This document shows positions 7,424 to 13,445 of a stretch of 13,445 nucleotides of DNA, piece after piece. The notes beneath the pieces are model-generated. The model was not told the DNA's origin and did not search any database. It was given only the letters and a program-made list of their open reading frames with translations. The stretch lies in assembly GCA_027604505.1 (NCBI GenBank), contig JADIIX010000327.1, positions 1 to 13,445 of the forward strand, given 5' to 3'. The DNA comes from Gonapodya sp. JEL0774. Taxonomy: Eukaryota; Monoblepharomycota; Monoblepharidomycetes; Monoblepharidales; Gonapodyaceae. Position 1 is the stretch's first letter, and each line of letters starts with the position of its first letter. Position numbers and translations under genes: made by a program.

Positions 7424-7476
7424 GTCTATCATACAAATATATAGTACACACACACACAACATCACTTATATCCAAA
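7424..7476 (-). repeat. start of the 3' LTR of element C
   Basis: Directly after the polypurine tract, the minus strand reads TTTGGATATAAGTGATG, close to the TGTTGGATAT-type start of many copia LTRs. A (TG)6 microsatellite follows (AC repeat at 7446-7457 on the + strand). The LTR is interrupted at 7423/7424 by the TGTTGG end of the element B LTR. Confidence 0.5.
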
Positions 7477-7490
7477 CTCCTCCTGATTAT
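7477..7490 (-). other. polypurine tract of element C
   Basis: On the minus strand AATCAGGAGGAG lies a few bases after the pol stop codon (TGA at 7498-7496) and just before the LTR start. That is the expected place and composition for a plus-strand primer. Confidence 0.55.
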
Positions 7491-7495
7491 GAACA

Positions 7496-7960
7496 TCATG
7501 ATCCATCAGTAATCTCTGTTATGCCCATAGTAGCTCTGTGCTTTTCAAAGATTTCCTTTGGTAAGGACTAGGTTAAAAGATCAGCAGTATTCCAACGTGT
7601 TGGCACAGAAAGTAATTGAAGAGTCTTTTCTTAATCTTCTCATGTACGAAGAAATATTTGATGTCAAAGTGTTTGATCATTCGATGATTCTTTTCATTGT
7701 GCGCGAAGGAGACTGCGCCTTTGATGTCACCAAGCAAATCTTCTGGTTTGCCTCTTCCAATGAATTCAACATTATCTTTCAGAGATTGTCCAAGCTCCAT
7801 AGAAATATTCTTGAGCCATAAAAGCTCCTTCACTGCATGATGCTGAGAGACAAATTCAGCATATTGTTGTCGAGTCTGTCAGCTGTTCTTGCTTGTTAGA
7901 ACTCCAGCTAGTAGCTTCCCCTGACAACGTAAGCACATAACCCCTCCTGTGACTTCCAAT
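7496..7960 (-). pseudogene. copia RNase H of element C
   Basis: RNase H, which degrades the RNA strand during reverse transcription. In order on the minus strand: GYVLTLSGEATSWSSNKQ, then DSTT, a frame change, QYAEFVSQHHAVKELLWLKN, KHFDIKYFFVHEKI, another frame change, QLLSVPTRWNTADLLT, a TAG stop at 7570-7568 where the family has Lys, and SLPKEIFEKHRATMGI to the final TGA at 7496. These blocks match the copia pattern GYVFTL...SWSSKKQ, ALSTTEAEY, KHIDIRYHFVREKV, VPT...ADILTK. At least two frameshifts and one stop disable it. The join to reverse transcriptase near 7960 has lost the usual connecting segment. Confidence 0.8.
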
Positions 7961-8935
7961 CAAATTTGTCGGAATTCAGACTTTGGGCAGTCTGCACGAG
8001 AGAGAAAGGCGCCTTGTGTCATTGGGGTAGATGCAGGAAGGCTATCTAACATTCCAAATTCTTCCCAAAGAGCAGTAATCTTCATCTCATTATTAATAGT
8101 AATGGTACGAGTATACAAGTCCCGAAAAATTTGAGATCCAAGGAAGCCACACAAAGTTCCCTGAAAAGCTTTCCAACGCTTGGCTAATTCTGCAACACAT
8201 CTTGATTTTGCTTGTCTGTCTTTGCAATCGAGAGACCATCATCCACATGTGTGCCACACGCCATACAGCATTTGGGATCCTCTGGAGCACGGACCAAGAG
8301 AGCATTATCACAAGCAAGTTGCTTAATCCCATATCCTTTAGAGGCTTCATGAGTAATTCCTGCCAAACATTGGCTGCTTGCTTGAGTCCATATAAATATT
8401 TTCGCAGTTTGCAAACAAAACCAGGCTTGCTAAACCCATGTGGTTGTACAAGGTCAACATTTTCAACAAGATTACCAATTAAAAACAAATTTCCAATATC
8501 AAATTGTAAATTTGCATCGCCATCCTGCACTGCTGTGGCTAAAAGAATCTTCACAGATTTACCATTCATCGTGGCAGCAAAAGTTTGATTGTAGTCAATT
8601 CCATGATTCTGCATAAATGCACGTGCACACCAACATGCTTTGAAATGTATGTTGTCATCTTCTAATGCCTTTGCTGCATAGACCCATTCACCAGTGAGAA
8701 TCAGGTGACCTTTGGGAACAGATTCAATGGGTACTAGATTCCAAGTACCAAATTCATTCTGCATTGCGCCATTGCAATACTCTTTATAATCAGAAACATG
8801 TGCTGCCTTATAATTGCTCGGAGTAGGGACCTTGTCTGGTGTTTGTGGTAAAACCCATTTATGGTTGTCTGTGATGTTAATGTAAGATGCCGGATCATAG
8901 AACGGGTCTGTAATAATATCCCAACTTTGTTCCAA
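7960..8935 (-). pseudogene. copia reverse transcriptase of element C
   Basis: RVT_2-type reverse transcriptase that would copy element RNA into cDNA. Blocks in order: TWNLVPIESVPKGH, GEWVYAAKALEDD, HGIDYNQTFAATMNGKSV, LQFDIGNLFLIGNL (first catalytic Asp, 8506-8495), VCKLRKYLYGLKQAANVW. After a frame change come ACDNALLV and THVDDGLSIAKT (the YVDD-type active site, HVDDG at 8249-8235). After another frame change come CGFLGSQIFRDL and STPMTQGAFLSRADCP. All catalytic Asp residues are still visible, but at least two frameshifts separate the parts. The first frame has no ATG and joins the linker upstream by a further frame change at about 8935. Confidence 0.85.
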
Positions 8936-9797
8936 AGTTTCTCTCTGAATCAGTTAGCTCCTCATTATCATCCATAGTAATATCTGGCAGTCTAACTTCT
9001 GGATCTGCATCCACATTCAAATTCTGCAAACTCTTCCCCTGGTCAATATTAGCACCAATGTCCAGAATCCCAACATCATCTAAAACCTGCAAGCTCTCCC
9101 CCTGATCCACAACATTATGAACATTGTTCCCCCTGGCGGGAACCATACTAACAAGTCGAGGTAAACGTGCCTTAAAACCTGTCGGAGGAGAAGGAATCTC
9201 CACAACTAAATCTGTGTTGTGTTTGGGGGTAGGTGGGCTGGTTGGAGGCTGCTTAATTGCAAAGGTAGGGCAACTAGCTTTAACAGCTTTAGTGGGCTGA
9301 ACTCTGACAACTGGTGCACCAGTTTCAACAATTCGTGAAGGTTGAATTCTGACAACAGGTCCATCGATTTTAAAATGCTTAGTTTGCGTTACTCTACCAA
9401 AAGGGTTGCCAGTTTTAACAGGAGCAGGTGCCATAACTCTAACGATAGGATTTCCAGGTTGAACTGGTGCAGATGGCAGAAAGGGTGGTAACGCACTACC
9501 ATGTACTTGTAAAACAGGACCTTTGCCCTTGTGAATAACTCCACATTTGGTGGGAGTGTCAGGTGGTTCATGTTCAGCGCCAGAAACGGGCTTTGGCTTT
9601 GTAGGTGCCAGAGGGACTTGAGAATGTTTCATACTCTGAGTAACCCGTTTTGGTGGAGGATCATCACCATCATCACTGTCATAATTTGCATAGCCTTGAA
9701 TAGGTATCAATAAAGGTGCAGTATCAGGTTTAGCAGTATTAAAATCTTCAACACTAGGAAATTTGTCTTCGTAATCTAATTTCAAAGTGTGACCCAA
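8895..9797 (-). pseudogene. linker of element C Pol with degenerate tandem repeats
   Basis: A 300-codon open minus frame between integrase and reverse transcriptase. It begins in frame with DYEDKFPSVEDF after a frame change from the integrase end, then is Pro/Val/Thr-rich. About five copies of a roughly 15-residue unit of form V-x-x-G-x-P-x-V-R-V-x-P are visible at 9250-9470 (for example VQPGNPIVRVMAP, VKTGNPFGRVTQ, VETGAPVVRVQP). A smaller repeat, DQGxSLQ, occurs twice near 9050-9120. Copia elements normally have a low-complexity linker here. It ends in acidic residues (DDNEELTDSE) close to reverse transcriptase. The absence of stops over 900 bases suggests that this part decayed slowly or is recent. 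Confidence 0.65.
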
Positions 9798-10545
9798 ATG
9801 AGGTAAGTACTATGAACGTATAAAAGCTTCTTCCAAAATTCTTCATTGCAAGAGCGCCAAACAGTTTGTGCTTGAGGATCCCATAATTTGTACACGGTGG
9901 AGTCAACATCATATCCAATCAGATAACAACCATCTGATTGAGTCTGTAACTTGTTCTGTGATCCATCTTTATTCTTCACAATGGCTCTGCATCCAAGTAC
10001 ACATAAGTGATCCAAGTTCACCTGTCGCTTCATTAACAATTCCCATGGTATCTGACCTTTTTGTGCAGAGGAGGGAGAGCAGTTTTGAAGATAATTAATT
10101 GTTCCAAAAGCTCATACCACAATAAGTTGGGTTGACCAGACATAATCAGAGCACTACACAAATTTTAAACATCTGTGCGTATAAATTGTTCTGCAATTCC
10201 CTTACTGGAAGAAGATTGCGGTAGTGACGGTTCAATTCAAATACACAATCCGCCATCCACTGTTCCATTTCATTGTTCTTTAAAATTTCCCCCATCGTTA
10301 TCGCTGTGAAGAACGTTTACTTTTAAACCATCAAATTGGTTTTCGCAAAAGATAATCAATTCACGAAGAAGGTGTGATGCTTGTGCTTTGGAGCACATCC
10401 CTCTGACCCATCCATAGGAGGTAGCATCGTCTTGAACTTTCAAGAAATACTGAATTCCCCCAATTGCAGCGTAACCAGGGGGAACTGGACCACATAAATC
10501 AGCATGTGAGCTTTTGCCTAGATGAGTTGTGCATTGTCTCTATGA
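9782..10545 (-). pseudogene. copia integrase core and C-terminus of element C
   Basis: Integrase remnant. From 10545: HADLCGPVPPGY (first catalytic Asp), YFLKVQDDATSYGWV (F-V-D-D-x-S pattern), HSDNDGGNF (second Asp; one extra codon compared with DNGGEF), then a stop and frame change. KGIAEQFIRT follows (family G-V-A-E-R, catalytic Glu kept), with SALIMSGQPNLLWYE after it. From 10039: LDHLCVLGCRAIVKNKDG, KLQTQSDGCYLIGYD, VYKLWDPQAQTVWRS match the C-terminal part (HLRVFGCxAYV...GYD...YRLWD). The zinc-binding head is nearly gone, with only QCTTHLGK near 10530. Several stops and shifts make it dead. Confidence 0.8.
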
Positions 10546-10558
10546 GTATACAAGTTAG

Positions 10559-10654
10559 ACTGTGCGGTGCGCAGACTTCACCGTGTGGTGCACACCACGC
10601 ACAGTTCATTCTCCTATATATAGAATACTATAATAGGAAACATAACTGTGTGGT
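10559..10654. repeat. compound inverted repeat / hairpin
   Basis: ACCACGCACAGTT at 10594-10606 is inverted as AACTGTGTGGT at 10644-10654, with an inner pair TCCTAT (10612-10617) and ATAGGA (10633-10638) around an A/T-rich centre. A further inverted copy, ACTGTGCGGTG, stands at 10559-10569. The whole could fold as a near-perfect stem. It may be a tiny MITE-like or foldback element or the end of a transposon; no target duplication was identified. Confidence 0.55.
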
Positions 10655-10897
10655 CCGTACTACTATGTAGCAACAAAGTTGCCACAGGTGCCACAAGAGT
10701 GACTGTCTCCCATCAAGCCAATTTCAAGTCCCTAGAAAATTGTGGTGCTTGGCTATAGCTGCGCTAAGTGATAAGTTCGTTGTTGTGTGTTTCAGATGTT
10801 GGCAGAAGCGAAGGAAAAGCACCTTCAGTGACAGGACCATCGAATACAACACACCTCGTCACCCATCTTTGTCATCCTTAACGTCAACGTCGGGGAG
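10655..10897 (+). promoter_or_regulatory. upstream region of the right-hand gene
   Basis: About 240 bases before the first good ATG. A CCAAT-type sequence (GCCAATTTC) lies near 10717, and a possible acceptor (TGTGTGTTTCAG) ends at 10795. ATG at 10796 is in the same frame as the chosen start at 10898 but meets TGA after 11 codons (10829-10831). No TATA box is obvious. The role as promoter or 5' leader is inferred from position. Confidence 0.3.
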
Positions 10898-11096
10898 ATG
10901 GCCAACAGAGTCCCGGAGACTCCTCCGCGCAATGGCTCTAGTAGCGGAGGACAAGACATGTCTCCGCTTTCTCAACAGCTTTCACAAGTTGTACAACGCC
11001 TTTTGAGGCTCGCACCCGGACCGAACAAGGAGAAGACTCTGAGAATTTCGAGGCAACCTATACTGATGAAGTTTGTTCATGATGCTGTGTCAGCAG

Positions 11097-11155
11097 GTGA
11101 GTGATGTGTCGCCAATTGAGGCCCTTGTGCGACTTGACAAGCTGTCTCTCGGCAG
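11097..11155 (+). other. intron 1 of the right-hand gene
   Basis: GTGAGT donor, CGGCAG acceptor, 59 bases. Joining the flanks completes a GAC codon, and both sides stay open. A CTTGAC branch-like site lies inside. Confidence 0.7.
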
Positions 11156-11453
11156 ACAGCAACACACTTGGACAGTTAATGGCAAACCTTGCAGGTGCAC
11201 TTGAGCGTCAGCTGATAGATGACGAAGAGTACAACGAAACAGTGGACAAGATAGGGACGCTTCAAGTAGAGATGAACACGGCATACAAGCAGCATGCCTT
11301 GTCGCAAGCCACTTCTCCAGCAAAGAATACAAGGTCCCAATCATCCACCACCAAGGCTGTACTGCGCAATGAAAAGGCCTCAGTTGAGTCGGATGCCGAG
11401 GATGGGGTCTCCATCTCCCACTCGTAATAGCTCAGGGAATGAAGCAAAAAGCG

Positions 11454-11536
11454 GTATGTTTATCAGCACTCCAGTTTGATGTGAAGGGTTACTCATGTGC
11501 TCTGAACATATCAATTTCAAAGTTCTATATCTTCAG
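11454..11536 (+). other. intron 2 of the right-hand gene
   Basis: GTATGT donor and CTTCAG acceptor, 83 bases. The exon phases on the two sides do not agree, so a small indel nearby is likely. Confidence 0.5.
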
Positions 11537-11632
11537 AGAATGGGTTTTGGCAAAGCAGCCGCCCAGAAAGCCATGCAGTGATACCCAGGTGACCTCCCCT
11601 GTGCCGTGGAGTTCCTAGTCCACAACTTGAGT
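11537..11632 (+). pseudogene. UBA-like domain exon with in-frame TGA
   Basis: RMGFGKAAAQKAMQ, then TGA at 11579-11581, then YPGDLPCAVEFLVHNLSG. It fits the UBA pattern M-G-F ... A ... A-L ... G-D ... A-V-x-x-L, a three-helix ubiquitin-binding fold of about 40 residues. Arg by CGA would fit the stop position. Homology on both sides of the stop argues for a mutation and not a true end. The exon must be read from 11537, which does not match the phase of the preceding exon by one or two bases. Confidence 0.6.
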
Positions 11633-11949
11633 GGACAAGCATTTATTGCATGCTGTTTTATCTCAGTTTTTTGAGCTCTTGTTATCTCACTTCAACACCA
11701 CCTGCTGGGGTTTAGGCAACAGGCATCGCAGACCGCATCGCGGGAACATCGCCCACCAAACCAAAGAAGAACGCAGACTCACGTCGGCTTTTAAATCGAA
11801 ATGCAATTGCTGTTGAGGCAATGAACGAGGACAGGATGACTTCCGATGAAATTGATGTCGATGCACTTCCAGAGCGTGATTCAACATCAGGCCATGAAGA
11901 TCATGGGAGCTCAATGGCTGGAAGTGAACAGGCAAATGATTCACATGAC

Positions 11950-12023
11950 GTAGGTTGAAACTTCCTTCCCGTGTTAATATTGCTCGTGAAGATTGCTCAC
12001 TATGCCTCCATGGCACAAATCAG
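11950..12023 (+). other. intron 4 of the right-hand gene
   Basis: GTAGGT donor and AATCAG acceptor, 74 bases, phase 0. The 78-codon exon before it and the exon after it are both open in the joined frame. Confidence 0.65.
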
Positions 12024-12227
12024 GAGGCTCTGTTGGACACAGATAAAGTGCGGGAGGAGGAGGAGGACAGAAGGATTGCCGTAACTAGCAAGATTGTGGT
12101 GGACGAAGTGATTTACACAACAACCACGTCATCAACCCCGCGAACTTTGCCTGGAGGAGTTGCATACGTTATATGCACAAGGAACATGAGTGAGGAACAA
12201 AAGCAGTCAATCCTTGTAGATCAAGTG

Positions 12228-12274
12228 GTGAGTTATATTTTTGTGTCTACTTCCAATTTTGGGCATAGTTTCAG
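12228..12274 (+). other. intron 5 of the right-hand gene
   Basis: GTGAGT donor and TTTCAG acceptor, 47 bases, phase 0. It is short but within the range seen in basidiomycetes. Confidence 0.55.
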
Positions 12275-12383
12275 AGATCACATTGCCACAAACTTCGTTC
12301 ACCTGTAGTTTTCATGGGACCACTCGCACAGGACTTCAGGAACAGGCCTTTTTGATTGCTATCTGGTTCATCACAATGGAAAG

Positions 12384-12445
12384 GTGCGTTGTGGAAGTTG
12401 TATACCTGAGTTCTATTGCTACTCATTGCTTGTGAGAGCCTGCAG
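12384..12445 (+). other. intron 6 of the right-hand gene
   Basis: GTGCGT donor and CTGCAG acceptor, 62 bases, phase 1. The join gives GAG then ATG AAA and leads into the next exon in frame. Confidence 0.55.
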
Positions 12446-12591
12446 AGATGAAAATGCAGTCTGTTCTTGACTGTAAGGGAGGATGGATCTGCCCATGTGC
12501 CGATCCTGAATACAAATTAATGGTATTCAACAACTTTGAGGAAATACCAGATGAGTTTATGCCGAAGGCAGCAGGAGATGATGAATCGGTT

Positions 12592-12669
12592 GTGAGTATA
12601 AACAAAAGCATGAGTGTGCATGTGTTTGCAGGTCTCAATCATGCACAAATCCACGTCATCCTTTCCCAG
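12592..12669 (+). other. intron 7 of the right-hand gene
   Basis: GTGAGT donor and CCTTTCCCAG acceptor, 78 bases, a multiple of three. Unspliced reading is also open here, so retention would not break the frame. The pyrimidine-rich acceptor favours splicing. Confidence 0.5.
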
Positions 12670-12763
12670 GTGGTCACAGACAAAGGAATTGTAGACTGGG
12701 CATGTGATCAGATATACAGCGATGGTTTTGAAGGTTGTCCATTTGTTGTTTTTCGTGATGGAG

Positions 12764-12834
12764 GTACATTTTCACAATGACTCGTATTTTCTTTCATTGA
12801 GCTTGTGACTAAGCAGCCATTTATTCCAATGTAG
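12764..12834 (+). other. intron 8 of the right-hand gene
   Basis: GTACAT donor and AATGTAG acceptor, 71 bases, phase 1, with GTGACTAAG as branch-like site. Unspliced reading stops at 12778-12780, while the spliced frame stays open for 70 codons. Confidence 0.65.
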
Positions 12835-13445
12835 ATCAGTGCAGTGGCCGCTACAAGCTCCGTCGTCTTGCCAAGGACTTGTCTCCTTTTGTTGGCTGCT
12901 CGCTCTGGAGTAAAGGGCAATCTCATTCGTTCGTAAGGATCCCACCAAAGCTTGTAAACACTCACGCCAAGGAAGAACAGATGATTGCAATGTTTGAAAA
13001 GTATGCTACTACTGACATCTGTGACTTACGCAACAAAAGATCGATCTGACATGAGCTGAAGGACGGGATTGAGAAGTCCGCGCAAGTCACCAGCCTGGAC
13101 GAACGTTACTGCAACTACACGTTGAGTGCTGCATCAAAGAAGCCAAAGAAGCAATGTGGCCACCATGACATGCCCAAGAAGCTCGTTCCAATGTTGTGTG
13201 GAGGAAAGAATGGAATGAATGGGGTTCGTGCTCGCTACTTGGTACCTGTCGACAACAGTGTCGAGTACCTCCGGTACCCACCAGCACCCTCCTGTTGGCC
13301 AGCTACGGCTCCCTATTGCAGTTTGCAAGGATGTGCAGCAGTACTTCACAGACAATCCAGACGTCACAGCCACAGCGTTTCTGAATGGTAAGTGCTTCCA
13401 CGTTGGGTTTAGTCAACATTCTTTTGATGTGTCTTCATATAGGCA

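Larger units (their letters stand above)
7424..10550 (-). mobile_element. copia element C, 5' truncated and frameshifted
   Basis: Minus-strand copia remnant with the canonical order of integrase, linker, reverse transcriptase, RNase H, stop, polypurine tract and the beginning of a 3' LTR. It is broken at both ends: homology starts at about 10545 just before the integrase core (gag, protease and 5' LTR missing), and its 3' LTR is cut off after about 53 bases by the LTR of element B. Its base use is more A/T-rich than A and B, and the two regions it shares with A (integrase) are not closely alike, so it is a different copia lineage. Confidence 0.85.
10898..13387 (+). pseudogene. unrecognised multi-exon gene with UBA-like domain, probably broken
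   Basis: The family is not recognised. ATG 10898 has good context (GAGATGG). Proposed exons: 10898-11096, 11156-11453, 11537-~11632, 11716-11949, 12024-12227, 12275-12383, 12446-12591, 12670-12763, 12835-13387. The last donor (GTAAGT) is at 13388, so it runs on past the window. Reading frame is kept across most joins. The N-terminal part has a helical, Gln/Leu-rich segment and then Ser/Pro/Asn-rich linker. Exon 3 codes a UBA-like fold. Later exons give acidic linker (REEEEDRR) and Cys/Trp-bearing blocks (GGWICPCADPEY, DWACDQIYSDGFEGCPF, GCSLWSKGQSH). Defects: in-frame TGA at 11579, 12353 and 13047, an extra G in the run at 11404-11407, a one-base shift near 13279, and no clear donor after exon 3. 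UBA domains bind ubiquitin, but function here is unknown. Confidence 0.55.

Noticed and set aside
7446-7457. AC microsatellite as a separate feature of interest
   Set aside because: Six dinucleotide units within an LTR fragment are common and carry no further signal.
8202-8588. Plus-strand open frame of 128 codons over element C
   Set aside because: It lies antisense to well-matched reverse transcriptase blocks on the minus strand and shows no domain.
12592-12631. A 40-base intron ending at TTTGCAG
   Set aside because: Removing 40 bases shifts the frame into a stop; the 78-base intron ending at 12669 keeps the frame and has a better acceptor.
11579-13049. TGA recoding (selenocysteine or Trp) in the right-hand gene
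   Set aside because: No selenocysteine insertion system is expected in such fungi, frameshifts also occur in the gene, and C-to-T decay of CGA explains the stops more simply.
1-13445. tRNA or rRNA genes, CRISPR arrays, bacterial promoters or phage genes
   Set aside because: No cloverleaf, rRNA-like block or regularly spaced repeat array was seen by eye, and introns and retrotransposons point to a fungal nuclear genome.

Overview
The window looks like nuclear DNA of a filamentous basidiomycete, probably an Agaricomycete. The reasons are a gene broken by many introns of about 45-85 bases with GT...AG ends, surrounded by Ty1/copia and Ty3/gypsy LTR-retrotransposon wreckage. That assignment is inference. 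No rRNA, tRNA, CRISPR array or bacterial-style operon was seen.

Layout, left to right. (1) 1-2190, + strand: copia element A, with the end of a 5' LTR, gag, protease and integrase, all decayed. (2) About 2195-4713, + strand: a gypsy-like element with a probable 5' LTR, primer-binding site, Gag/linker plus aspartic protease, and the first part of a region preceding reverse transcriptase, where it stops abruptly. (3) 4714-7423, - strand: copia element B, related to A. It has two recognisable LTRs (190 and 174 bp) around only about 2.3 kb of internal sequence, with one intact 476-codon gag-protease frame and no recognisable reverse transcriptase or RNase H. (4) 7424-10550, - strand: copia element C, from a different lineage, with integrase, a repeat-rich linker, reverse transcriptase, RNase H and the start of a 3' LTR. 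It carries many frameshifts and lacks gag and protease. (5) 10559-10654: a small compound inverted repeat at the broken end of C. (6) 10898 to past the right edge, + strand: a multi-exon gene not recognised as a known family. Its clearest part is a UBA-like domain. It carries three in-frame TGA codons and frameshifts, so it is probably a pseudogene.

The elements are nested or abutting. The gypsy element interrupts A in the integrase, and B now lies between the gypsy remnant and the LTR of C. The two outer flanks of B share no target-site duplication, so B may be a recombinant between two insertions.

The best leads are B as a gag-protease-only element, the parallel loss of the same zinc-knuckle cysteine and of protease motif residues in A and B, the TGA-only nonsense mutations in A gag and in the right-hand gene, and the identity of that gene. 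No complete autonomous new system is evident.
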